This document shows, in pieces, positions 1 through 10,451 of a DNA stretch of 39,842 nucleotides. The notes beneath the pieces were generated by a model, which saw nothing but the letters and a program-made list of their open reading frames with translations, was not told the origin of the DNA and made no database searches. How positions within the stretch are numbered: the first letter of the stretch is position 1; every line of letters starts with the position of its first letter. The DNA is from an uncultured Thermomicrobiales bacterium. GTDB lineage: Bacteria; Chloroflexota; Chloroflexia; Thermomicrobiales; UBA6265. The stretch spans positions 1 to 39,842 of the forward strand of contig CADCWL010000038.1 of NCBI GenBank assembly GCA_902806405.1, given 5' to 3'. A program made the translations under genes and the position numbers.

Positions 1-1437
1 GACGCGGCCGGGGAAGATCTCGGTGAAGAGCTTCTCCTTGAAGGTGCGGACGACGGTCCGGATCTGGTCGAGGGCGACGACGTCTCGGTCGAGCGCCTTG
101 GCGTCGTAGGCGAGGTCGTCGTCGAGGGCTTCCCAGCGGACGGCGCGGGTAGCGCGGTCGCGCTTGTCGACGTAGAGCCCGGCCTCGACCGTGGAGCCGG
201 CCGCGGTGATCTGGGTGCGGATGGTGTAGACGTCGAAGTCGACGTTGACGCCGTCGGCGACGGCCTCGTCGTGGCCGTACTCCATCACGAGGTTCTGGCC
301 GAAGTAGCCGAAGGTCTGCTTGGCCGGGGTGGCGGTGAGGCCGATCAAGGAGGCGTCGAAGTACTCCAGAACCTGGCGCCAGAGGCCGTAGATGGAGCGG
401 TGGCACTCGTCGGTCACGACGACGTCGAACGTCTCGATCGGGATCCCGTCGTTGTAGGTGACGGGGAGAGGCTGGCGCCGGAGGGCGCCGGACCCCTCGA
501 AGAGGGAGGTCTCTTCGTTACCGGGGTCGAAGTCGGCTTCGCCCTGGAGCATCGAGTAGAGGCGTTGGATCGTGGTGATGCAGACGCGGGCGACGGGGTC
601 GATCCGGTTCGATTGGAGGAGCTGGACGTTGTAGAGCTCGGTGAACTTGCGGCCGTCGTCGGGGGTGGCGTACTGCTGGAACTCCTTGAGGGTTTGGCGG
701 CCGAGGTTGGCGCGGTCGACGAGGAAGAGGACGCGCTCGGCGCCGGCGAACTTGATCAGGCGGTAGATGGCGGTGATCGCGGTGAAGGTCTTGCCGCTGC
801 CGGTCGCCATCTGGATCAGGGCGCGGGGCTTATTGTCGCGCAGCGAGCGCTCCAGGTTGCGGACGGCCGTGAGCTGAGCGGGCCAGAGACCGGTCTCGTG
901 GATGGCGGGCATGGTGTGAACACGGCCGCGAAGCGTGCGTCGGAGGGCGTCGTAGCCAGTGCGCGTCTCGGCCACCGCGGCCGGACCAGAGTCGACCCTG
1001 GGGTGGGCTCCGTTGGGGGAGGCGGCCCAGCGGAGCGCGGTGGCAGGTTGGTGGAAAGCGGAGACGGGGCGGCTGCGGGGATCGGGGTCGAGGCGGTTGG
1101 TGAAGCGGGTCTCGACGCCGGTCGTCTCGTAGAGGAAGGGGAGGGGGCGGACGGGCGCCTGGACCTTGTCCGGAAGGCCGTCCCCGTACTTGGCAGACTG
1201 GATCTCGACGCCGGTGAGGGTGGTGCCCTGCTTCTTGGCCTCGACGGCGCCCACTGCCTGGCCGTCGGCGAAGAGGAGGTAATCGGCCTCGCCGTAACCC
1301 TTCTTGAGGGCGAACTCGCGAACGGCGACGCCGGGGGCGGCCCAGAGGTTGAGGGCGTCGCGGTCCTGCACCTGCCAGCCGGCGGCAAGGAGGGCCGCGT
1401 CGATGCGCTCGCGGGCAAGGTCCTCGGGCGTGGGCAT
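1..1437 (-). CDS. hsdR: Type I restriction endonuclease R subunit (N-terminal part, truncated by window edge)
   Basis: The minus frame is open from an ATG at 1437 to base 1 with no stop, giving 479 residues of a larger protein. Seen in the sequence: a PD-(D/E)xK nuclease core near the N-terminus (D52, then E66-A-K68 in VEAKKQG), a Walker A motif ATGSGKT at 211-217, a DECH box at 343-346 and a GLTATPAK helicase motif after it. Nuclease followed by SF2 translocase is the order known for HsdR, which cuts unmodified DNA after ATP-driven translocation as part of the R2M2S complex. Neither HsdM nor HsdS lies upstream, so they would have to be beyond the left edge or elsewhere. A stand-alone restriction helicase of the same family is the main alternative. 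Confidence 0.88.
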   Translation of the reverse strand, partial: MPTPEDLARERIDAALLAAGWQVQDRDALNLWAAPGVAVREFALKKGYGEADYLLFADGQAVGAVEAKKQGTTLTGVEIQSAKYGDGLPDKVQAPVRPLPFLYETTGVETRFTNRLDPDPRSRPVSAFHQPATALRWAASPNGAHPRVDSGPAAVAETRTGYDALRRTLRGRVHTMPAIHETGLWPAQLTAVRNLERSLRDNKPRALIQMATGSGKTFTAITAIYRLIKFAGAERVLFLVDRANLGRQTLKEFQQYATPDDGRKFTELYNVQLLQSNRIDPVARVCITTIQRLYSMLQGEADFDPGNEETSLFEGSGALRRQPLPVTYNDGIPIETFDVVVTDECHRSIYGLWRQVLEYFDASLIGLTATPAKQTFGYFGQNLVMEYGHDEAVADGVNVDFDVYTIRTQITAAGSTVEAGLYVDKRDRATRAVRWEALDDDLAYDAKALDRDVVALDQIRTVVRTFKEKLFTEIFPGRV

Positions 1438-1502
1438 CGGCGGGAGCCCTCGGGGTCCGGCTGCGGGCCGAGTGACGCCCGGCTTCGGCAGATAAGACCG
1501 GT

Positions 1503-1508
1503 ACTGTA
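1503..1508 (-). promoter_or_regulatory. Possible -10 element upstream of hsdR
   Basis: TACAGT on the minus strand lies 65 bases upstream of the hsdR start, in the 113-base gap after the histidine kinase gene. GTTTCA sits 17 bases further upstream and matches only three of six -35 consensus positions. This is a weak call, made because the gap otherwise holds nothing that would drive hsdR separately from the kinase. Confidence 0.2.
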
Positions 1509-1550
1509 TCACCACCGGGACTGGATGAAACGAGGGAGCCGGGTCGACCG

Positions 1551-4148
1551 TCAGGGCGTGCCGGTGGTGATTGTGGAGCGATCGGGTGGCCCAGCGAGCG
1601 GGAGGACGAGGGTGAAGACGCTGCCCCGACCCTCCTCGCTGGCGACGTCGATCCGGCCGCCGTGGCGTTCGGCGAGGAGTCGAGCGCTGAAGAGCCCGAG
1701 CCCGAGGCCGGCGATCTCGCGGTTCTCCCCCGCGACGTTCGCGGCCCGGTAGAACTGGTCGAAGACGCGGGGCAGCTCGGCCGGGGGGATGCCAATGCCC
1801 TCGTCGCGGACCGTGAGCACCGCCTCGTCGCCGACGCGGACGATGCCGACGTCGATTCGGCCGCCGAGCGGGCTGTACTTCACGGCGTTGCCGAGCAGGT
1901 TGGCGACGATCTGCTCGATCCGGTCTTTGTCCCAGTGGCCGCGGACGGCGGCGGCGCCGTCGACGCGGAGGTCGTGGCGGTCGGTCAGGACGCTGGTGTT
2001 ACGGACGAGCCCGGCGGTGAGGGCGAGGAGGTCGACGTCGGCGAGGGCGAGGGCGAGGGGTTGACCGAGCTGGAGGCGCGAGGTGTCGAGCAGCTGGTTG
2101 ACGAGGCGATGCATCGCCGTCGCCTGCGCCTCGATCGCGGCGACGGCCTGACCTTCGCGGCCGCCGGCGCGACCGTCCGTCTTCCGTCGGAGGAGCTGCA
2201 CCCATCCCTTGATCGAGGTCAGGGGGCTCCTCAGGTCGTGCGCCGCGGCGAGGAAGAACTCGTCCTTTCGCCGCTCGAAGGCGCGTTGATCCGTGACGTC
2301 GCGGGCGGTCAGGACCGAGCCGAGCCGGGCGCCGTCGCCGCCGACGACCGGCGCCGCGCTGCCCTGGGCGACGACCTCGGTGCCGTCCGGCCGCCGGATA
2401 CGCCATTCGGCGTTGACGACGGTCTCGCCGCGGAGGACGGCTCGGGCGAGGGGAAGCTCGTCGGGCGGGTAGGGCAGGCCGTCGACGGTCAGCAGGCGGT
2501 AGGCGGCACGGTCGTCGTCGGCCCCCCCGCCGAGCTCGTGGACCCCGTAGAGGCGGCGGGCGGCGTCGTTGGCGAAGACGATGCGGCCGTCCGGGTCGGT
2601 GATGACCACGCCGTCGGCGATCTGGCCCAGCACCGCCGTCCGCTCGGCGGCGAGCCGCCGGATGCGGTCGCGCGAATCCGCCTGCTCCTGGAAGAGGCGG
2701 GCGTTGTCGATCGCGAGCGCGCCCCGATCCGCCAGCTCGAGCAGGAAGGCGCGGTCCGCAGCGAGGTACGGGCGCCCGGGAGCACCCCGCCAGGTCATGA
2801 TCGTGCCGAGCAAGCCGTTTTGGCCGCAGAGCGGGCCGACCAGGACGCTCTGGATGCCGTAGCGGTCGAGGAACGGACGGAACTCCGGCTTGAGGCGGGC
2901 GCGCATCTCGTCCGGCGGGAGCGACGGGATCAGGAGCATCTCGCCCGATCGGACCACCTGCCCGACCAGACCGTCCGCGACGGGGTGGGTCGTGGCGCGG
3001 AGGATCTCCCAGAGATAGGCGAGCGCTTCGGGGTCCGGGTGGTAGGCACCGGCGGGGACGAAATGGGCGCCGTCCGGGGTCACGAGCCGGATGATGCAGC
3101 CGTCGCCGATCGCCTCGGCAACGAGCCGGGCAACCGTCTCCAGCACCGTGGAGAGGTCGGGGCCGGCCTCGGCGAAGGCGCGGGAGGCGGCGGCGAGGAG
3201 GGCGGTCTGCCGCTGCGCCGCCTCGGCGGCGGCCCGCGCCTCGCGCTCTCGGGCGAGGAGCTCGACGTCGTTGAGAGCGCCGGTGACGATCGCGGCAAAG
3301 TTGGCCAGGGCCTCGACGACCTCGTCCCGGATCGGCTGCCGCCCAAAGTGGGCGAGCACCCCGCGCAGTTCGTCGCCGAAGAGGAGGGGATAGGCGGCCA
3401 TGGCGACGATGCCCTGGCGACGGGCCCAGTCGGCGTCGAACGGGTGATCGTCGGCGAAGGCGTCGAGCACCATCGGCCGGCGCCCGCGGGCGACGCGGGC
3501 GACGAGGTAGGGGGAGGTGGCGACGTCGAGATCGCCGCCTCCGGGACGGTCGTGCGGGGCGATCGCGCCGGCGCTGGCAAGGAGCCGGAGGGCGTTCGTC
3601 GCCGGGTCGTAGACCCACGCCCGGGCGATGGCCGCGTCGAAATCGGTGGCGAGGATGCCGACGGTCGTCCCCAGGATCGCGTCGCGATCGTGCACCTGGT
3701 TCAGCCGGGCCGCGGCGGCGGCCGAGGCGCGAAGGTAGCGGGTGACGTCGATCTGCCGTTCCAGCTCGATCCGGCCGGAGAGGTCGCGGAGGGTGCCGAC
3801 GAAGAGGTCGCCGCCTCCGGGGAGGCGCACGGGGGAGATGGTCAGCTCGACGTCGACCTCGGTCCCGTCGCGCCGGAGCGCCGGAACGCGGACCGCGCCA
3901 CCGATCAGCTTCGGGACGCGGGTCCGCAGGTAGCGGGCGAATCCGGCACGGTGCTGGTCGTGGAGCCGGGCGGGTTGGAGCGAGGTCAAGGGCCGGCCGA
4001 GGAGCTCCTCGGCCTGCCACCCCAGAAGCCGCTCCACCGCGCGGTTGGCGTAGACGATGCGGCCGGCGGCATCGACCGCGACGGTGGGATCGGCGAGGTG
4101 GTCGAGGATGAGGCGCTCGTCGAGCGCCGGGACGGGTGGGGATGCCAT
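1551..4148 (-). CDS. Hybrid-sensor-type histidine kinase, PAS-GAF-GAF-PAS-HisKA-HATPase
   Basis: The 865-residue protein has no membrane segment, so it is probably a cytoplasmic sensor. In order: PAS (about 10-125, YANRAVERLLGW), two GAF-like domains (about 145-300 and 320-500), a second PAS (about 505-625, ITDPDGRIVFANDAA), then a HisKA H-box with phospho-acceptor H637 in AAAHDLRSPLTS. The ATPase domain has all boxes: N (NLLGNAVKYS), G1 (DEGIGIP), F (FDQFYRA) and G2 (GLGLGLFS). The ATG at 4148 is preferred over a GTG at 4163, because AGGAAG sits six bases before the ATG. No receiver domain or adjacent response regulator is present, so the output is unknown. It precedes hsdR on the same strand with a 113-base gap. 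Confidence 0.9.
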   Translation of the reverse strand: MASPPVPALDERLILDHLADPTVAVDAAGRIVYANRAVERLLGWQAEELLGRPLTSLQPARLHDQHRAGFARYLRTRVPKLIGGAVRVPALRRDGTEVDVELTISPVRLPGGGDLFVGTLRDLSGRIELERQIDVTRYLRASAAAAARLNQVHDRDAILGTTVGILATDFDAAIARAWVYDPATNALRLLASAGAIAPHDRPGGGDLDVATSPYLVARVARGRRPMVLDAFADDHPFDADWARRQGIVAMAAYPLLFGDELRGVLAHFGRQPIRDEVVEALANFAAIVTGALNDVELLAREREARAAAEAAQRQTALLAAASRAFAEAGPDLSTVLETVARLVAEAIGDGCIIRLVTPDGAHFVPAGAYHPDPEALAYLWEILRATTHPVADGLVGQVVRSGEMLLIPSLPPDEMRARLKPEFRPFLDRYGIQSVLVGPLCGQNGLLGTIMTWRGAPGRPYLAADRAFLLELADRGALAIDNARLFQEQADSRDRIRRLAAERTAVLGQIADGVVITDPDGRIVFANDAARRLYGVHELGGGADDDRAAYRLLTVDGLPYPPDELPLARAVLRGETVVNAEWRIRRPDGTEVVAQGSAAPVVGGDGARLGSVLTARDVTDQRAFERRKDEFFLAAAHDLRSPLTSIKGWVQLLRRKTDGRAGGREGQAVAAIEAQATAMHRLVNQLLDTSRLQLGQPLALALADVDLLALTAGLVRNTSVLTDRHDLRVDGAAAVRGHWDKDRIEQIVANLLGNAVKYSPLGGRIDVGIVRVGDEAVLTVRDEGIGIPPAELPRVFDQFYRAANVAGENREIAGLGLGLFSARLLAERHGGRIDVASEEGRGSVFTLVLPLAGPPDRSTITTGTP

Positions 4149-4220
4149 GCCGGTCTTCCTCACTCCGCGCCGGGTCAGGACTCGCTTCGCCGGCTCCTCT
4201 CCGGCAACCGTGAAGCGTAG

Positions 4221-4241
4221 CCGATCCGCGATCGGGATCGG
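4221..4241 (-). terminator. Weak hairpin downstream of aconitase
   Basis: A 7-bp inverted repeat (CCGATCC / GGATCGG) with a 7-base loop begins 12 bases after the aconitase stop in the direction of transcription. There is no U-rich tail, so an intrinsic terminator is only a possibility. Confidence 0.3.
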
Positions 4242-4253
4242 GTGCGGGGACGA

Positions 4254-7109
<2,856 letters not shown>

Positions 7110-7304
7110 GGCGGTAGGGTCCTCTCGGCGTCGGACGCGGCGCTGGGGAACCGTCGCGGCGGACGGGGTCGTCTCCGGCTGCGCCTGCATCCCGCGACGC
7201 GCTCGGGCGTCTGCGCCCGGCGGTGGGTGGATGCCCCTAGTTTAAGCCAAAGCGCAGCGGCGTGGAGGCGATGCGCGGGCACGCCCGATCCGGGCGGAGA
7301 CAAA

Positions 7305-7338
7305 CGGGAGGGGCGGCCTCCGTTGGCCGCCCCTCCCG
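7305..7338 (-). terminator. Intrinsic terminator of the L,D-transpeptidase gene
   Basis: A perfect 14-bp stem (CGGGAGGGGCGGCC and its complement) with loop TCCGTT lies 33 bases past the stop of the minus-strand gene. On the minus strand it is followed by TTTGT. It separates this gene from aconitase. Confidence 0.8.
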
Positions 7339-7370
7339 GTGATGCCGCGTCGTCTCTTGCGCCGGGCCCG

Positions 7371-8750
7371 CTACGGGACGACCTCGACGCGGGTGCCGAG
7401 GCCGGCCCAGCCGTAGAGCCAGGCGGCGGCATCCATCGGCAGGTTGACGCAGCCGTGGCTCATCGGCGCGCCGAAATTGTTGTGCCAGTAGGTGCCGTGG
7501 ATGGCGTGGCCGCGGTCGGTGAAGTACATCACGCTCGGGACGTCGGGCACGTTGTACGACTCGCCGCCGATGACGCCCGCCATCGTCTGCGACTCGAGCT
7601 TCGAGAGGACGTTGTAGGAGCCGAGCGGGGTGTCGAACCCCTCCTTGCCGGTGCTGATCAGGCCCTCCCAGACGGCCACGTCCCCCTGATAGGCGGTCAT
7701 GTACTGCCCGCCGATGCTGACCTCGATCCACCGCTCGGCGTTCGGGTCGAGCTCCGGGGCCGACGGCCGGGCCGAGGGGGTTGGGGCGGGCGGCACGAAG
7801 AGCTCTTCGCTGTAGACGGGAAGGTCCCCCTGGGCAACGGGGGCGGTGTCGAGGCCGCGACGAGCGGCGACCAGCTCGCCGGCCGGGAGGAGGTAGGGGG
7901 AGCCGCCGGCCTCCTGGGCAACCTTGCCGCGCTGGAAGACCTGAAAGGTGACGTCGCCGACCTCGTACGCCTCGCTGAGGGGGCTGCCGAGGAACGTCTC
8001 GGCGCCGGTCGCCTCCCAGAAGGCCAGGAGCTCGCCGCCGACGCCGTGCCCCGTCTCCGGGAAAAAGCGGTACGCGGCATCGTCGGGGGCGACGGGCTCG
8101 GCGGAGAGGGGCATCCAGGCACGGACGGCGGCCGCGATCTCGGCCGCGGGGCCGCCGTCGCCGGGGAGGCCGCGCCGGAGAAGGAGGGGGCGCATCTCCT
8201 CCCCGAGGTCGCCGAAGCGGACGACGTTGCCCGACGAGTCCTCCGGCCAGTACTCGAGGCGGGCGTACCCGTAGTACTGGACGATCCGACCGTCCTCCTC
8301 CATCTCGGGGGTGATCGGGTAGCCGAAGCCGTTCGCGCCGCCCCAGCCCCGCCAGAGGTCGAGGAAGACGCCGTCGACGGAGTGCCCGGTTTCGGGGACG
8401 TAGACGGTCTCGGGCGGGGCCCAATCGGCGAGCAAGGCGGTGCCGGAGGCCCCGGAGGGGGGAGGGGCCGACTCGGCCGGGAGCATGCCCGGGAGTTCGT
8501 CCTCCTCGCCAATGGGCAACGCGGGGTCGGGCAACGCCGGATCGATTGGCTCGCGGTCGACCGCCGCATCTGTCCCGTCGCCGATAGGAACGATCGGCGG
8601 TTCGTCCCCCTGGGCGCGCGCCGGCGCGGCGAGCGGCAGGAGGAGCGTCAGGACGATCAGGAGCGCGACGCCGATCCCACCGGGCGACACGCGCGGTCGG
8701 CTCGCCCGCCGCCCGAACCTTTTGCCGGTCGGCCCTCTGCGCGGTCCCAT
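7371..8750 (-). CDS. Secreted L,D-transpeptidase (YkuD) with N-terminal ETGH-type repeats
   Basis: The 459-residue protein starts at the ATG at 8750, with GGGGAG seven bases upstream; longer in-frame starts lack this. An Arg-rich N-terminus and a hydrophobic stretch ending APARAQ form a signal peptide. Two repeats follow, each beginning PETGH and running through G..L..W.......F G.P, about residues 110-165 and 215-270; I know this repeat from other Chloroflexota envelope proteins. The C-terminal YkuD domain (about 335-455) has the catalytic motif SHGCVN with C434 and the upstream HAIHG. The family forms 3-3 peptidoglycan cross-links or attaches proteins to the wall. Here it would act outside the membrane, with the repeats perhaps binding wall polymer. 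It is monocistronic. Confidence 0.9.
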   Translation of the reverse strand: MGPRRGPTGKRFGRRASRPRVSPGGIGVALLIVLTLLLPLAAPARAQGDEPPIVPIGDGTDAAVDREPIDPALPDPALPIGEEDELPGMLPAESAPPPSGASGTALLADWAPPETVYVPETGHSVDGVFLDLWRGWGGANGFGYPITPEMEEDGRIVQYYGYARLEYWPEDSSGNVVRFGDLGEEMRPLLLRRGLPGDGGPAAEIAAAVRAWMPLSAEPVAPDDAAYRFFPETGHGVGGELLAFWEATGAETFLGSPLSEAYEVGDVTFQVFQRGKVAQEAGGSPYLLPAGELVAARRGLDTAPVAQGDLPVYSEELFVPPAPTPSARPSAPELDPNAERWIEVSIGGQYMTAYQGDVAVWEGLISTGKEGFDTPLGSYNVLSKLESQTMAGVIGGESYNVPDVPSVMYFTDRGHAIHGTYWHNNFGAPMSHGCVNLPMDAAAWLYGWAGLGTRVEVVP

Positions 8751-8939
8751 GTCCCATCTCCCCGTCGTTCGTCCGGCGGGACGCAGCCGCCGCTCGCTGC
8801 GCTGCCGCCGCTGCGCCATCACCGACAACAACGCGCCGCACCGCCGAGGCGTTTCCGCGCACGGACGGTGCGGCGACGACCCGCTTGTCAACATCGAGCA
8901 TACCGAACAGGCCGACATACCGCAATCCTCATCGACTGT

Positions 8940-8962
8940 ACGGACGTCGAATGAGCGTCCGT
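8940..8962. repeat. 7-bp inverted repeat between nadC and the transpeptidase gene
   Basis: ACGGACG and CGTCCGT are separated by nine bases. The repeat lies 50 bases beyond the nadC stop and 190 bases upstream of the transpeptidase start. It could be a terminator for the nadC operon or part of a regulatory region; it has no U-tail. Confidence 0.35.
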
Positions 8963-8993
8963 CGTGATGGGGAAAGACGATCGGGTCTCACTT

Positions 8994-9008
8994 GTGCCAA
9001 ATTGGCAC
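8994..9008. promoter_or_regulatory. Perfect 15-base palindrome GTGCCAAATTGGCAC
   Basis: Seven-base arms flank one central A. The palindrome ends one base before the nadC stop codon and lies about 245 bases upstream of the transpeptidase start. The short, AT-centred form suits a dimeric repressor operator. As an RNA it would be a hairpin with a one-base loop, so operator is more plausible than terminator. No regulator gene adjoins it. Confidence 0.4.
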
Positions 9009-9009
9009 G

Positions 9010-9882
9010 CTACGGACCGGGCTCGAGCGCGAAGGTGAGGCTAAGGTCGAGCGCGGGGGCAGAGTGGGTAAGGGCGCCAACGGAGATGAGGTCGACGCCG
9101 GTCCGGGCGACGGCATGGACGGTCTCCAACGTGACGCTGCCGGAGGCTTCGAGGAGGGCACGACCGGCAACGTGGTCGACGGCGCGGCCCATCTCGGCCG
9201 GGTCCATGTTGTCGAGGAGGATGACGTCGGCGCCGGCGGCGAGGGCTTCGACGGCTTCGTCCAGGGTCGTCACCTCGACCTCGATCCGGAGGGTGTGGGG
9301 GGCAGCGGCGCGCGCTCGGCGAACGGCCTGGGTGACGCGGTCGGCCCCGCCGACGGCGGCGAGGTGGTTGTCCTTGATCAGGACGCCGTCGCCGAGGCCG
9401 AAGCGGTGATTGTGGCCGCCGCCGTGGCGGACCGCGGCCTTCTCCAGCTCCCGCAGGCCGGGGGTCGTCTTGCGGGTGTCGATGATGCGGGCCCGGGTGC
9501 CGACGACCGCCGCGACGTAGCGGGCGGTCTCGGTGGCGACGCCGGAGAGGCGTTGGAGGAGGTTGAGCGCGACACGCTCGGCGGCGAGGAGGGAGCGCGC
9601 GGGGCCGGCGACCTCGGCGACGACGGTCCCCGTCCGGACGGTCTCACCGTCGGCGAGCAGGGGCCGGAATCGGACGGCGGGGTCGACGCGGGCGAAGACG
9701 GCGGCCGCGACGGGGAGGCCGGAGAGGGTGCCGGGCGCCTTGGCCACGATGACCCCGCGGGCCGCAACCTCCGGCGGGACGGTGACGCGACTGGTCACGT
9801 CGCCGCCGCGGAGATCTTCGGCGAGGGCGAGGGCAACGATCGGGTCCCAGGAGGCGGGAAAGGGGGTATCGGGGGTGGTCAT
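9010..9882 (-). CDS. nadC: Nicotinate-nucleotide diphosphorylase (carboxylating)
   Basis: The 290-residue protein is the usual length for quinolinate phosphoribosyltransferase, which makes nicotinate mononucleotide from quinolinate and PRPP in de novo NAD synthesis. Family signatures are clear: EDLRGGDVTS near the N-terminus, NLLQRLSGVAT, the TRKTTPGLR loop, HRFGLGDGVLIKDNH, and the barrel-end motifs EVEV and ILLDNM. The start overlaps the stop of the upstream acetyltransferase by ATGA, with GGAG eight bases before it. It is the last gene of a three-gene operon. nadA and nadB are not in the window. Confidence 0.96.
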   Translation of the reverse strand: MTTPDTPFPASWDPIVALALAEDLRGGDVTSRVTVPPEVAARGVIVAKAPGTLSGLPVAAAVFARVDPAVRFRPLLADGETVRTGTVVAEVAGPARSLLAAERVALNLLQRLSGVATETARYVAAVVGTRARIIDTRKTTPGLRELEKAAVRHGGGHNHRFGLGDGVLIKDNHLAAVGGADRVTQAVRRARAAAPHTLRIEVEVTTLDEAVEALAAGADVILLDNMDPAEMGRAVDHVAGRALLEASGSVTLETVHAVARTGVDLISVGALTHSAPALDLSLTFALEPGP

Positions 9883-10451
9883 CGTGCCGGCTCCGGCAAG
9901 CCCCCACCCCCAGCGCCCCGCCCCTGCGAGGGAGAGGCGAGCACCCGCAGCGGTTGGGGACCGGTGATCTGAGGGCGGGGGGCGTGCCAGCCGAGGCGGT
10001 AGCGCAACGTTCCACCGGGGTGGCGGCGCTTCCCGACGAGTTTGAAGCCGACCGCCTGATAGAAGCCGAGCGCGTCGCCGTCGGTCTCGGCGACGAGGGG
10101 GCGCTTGGCGGCGCGGCGCAGGGCGTCTTTCAGACAGGCGCGGCCGTGGCCCCGGCGGCGATGGTCGGGAGCGACCGCGAGCCAGGCGACCTCGCGGGCC
10201 ATCGGCACGGATCGCAGCGCGTAGACGGCGACGAGGACCCCGTCGACGAGGCGGCCGAAGATCTCCGTCTCGGGGTCGTTCCGCGCCGCAGACAGGGCCG
10301 CCGCGCCGGCCTCGACCGAACCCTCGCCGGTGGCGGCGGCCAGGATCGCCACGGCGCCCCCGTCGGCGGCGGGGTCGAGCGGGGCGATCGACTCGTCCCG
10401 CTCGACCTCGACGGGCGGGGCAGGGTCCGTCGCCGCGGGACGGTCCGTCAT
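9879..10451 (-). CDS. GNAT-family N-acetyltransferase
   Basis: This 190-residue protein has a low-complexity Pro/Glu/Ala N-terminus of about 40 residues and then a GNAT fold. The acetyl-CoA pyrophosphate loop is visible as RRRGHGRACL after the strand VAWLAVAPDH, and the C-terminal motif is GFYQAVGFKLVG. The substrate cannot be told from sequence. Its ATG overlaps the TGA of the M16 peptidase gene and its own TGA overlaps the nadC ATG. It lacks a convincing Shine-Dalgarno site, so translation is probably coupled to the upstream gene. Confidence 0.85.
   Translation of the reverse strand: MTDRPAATDPAPPVEVERDESIAPLDPAADGGAVAILAAATGEGSVEAGAAALSAARNDPETEIFGRLVDGVLVAVYALRSVPMAREVAWLAVAPDHRRRGHGRACLKDALRRAAKRPLVAETDGDALGFYQAVGFKLVGKRRHPGGTLRYRLGWHAPRPQITGPQPLRVLASPSQGRGAGGGGLPEPAR

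Noticed and set aside
1510-1569. Inverted repeat CACCACCGG ... CCGGTGGTG around the kinase stop
   Set aside because: Arms are 42 bases apart and one lies in coding sequence; likely chance in GC-rich DNA.
1662-4220. Long plus-strand frame across the histidine kinase
   Set aside because: Same GC-driven antisense effect; no recognisable domain, while the minus strand encodes clear PAS, HisKA and ATPase motifs.
8886-8891. Exact TTGACA on the minus strand upstream of the transpeptidase gene
   Set aside because: No -10-like hexamer lies 16-18 bases downstream, so it is not supported as a promoter.
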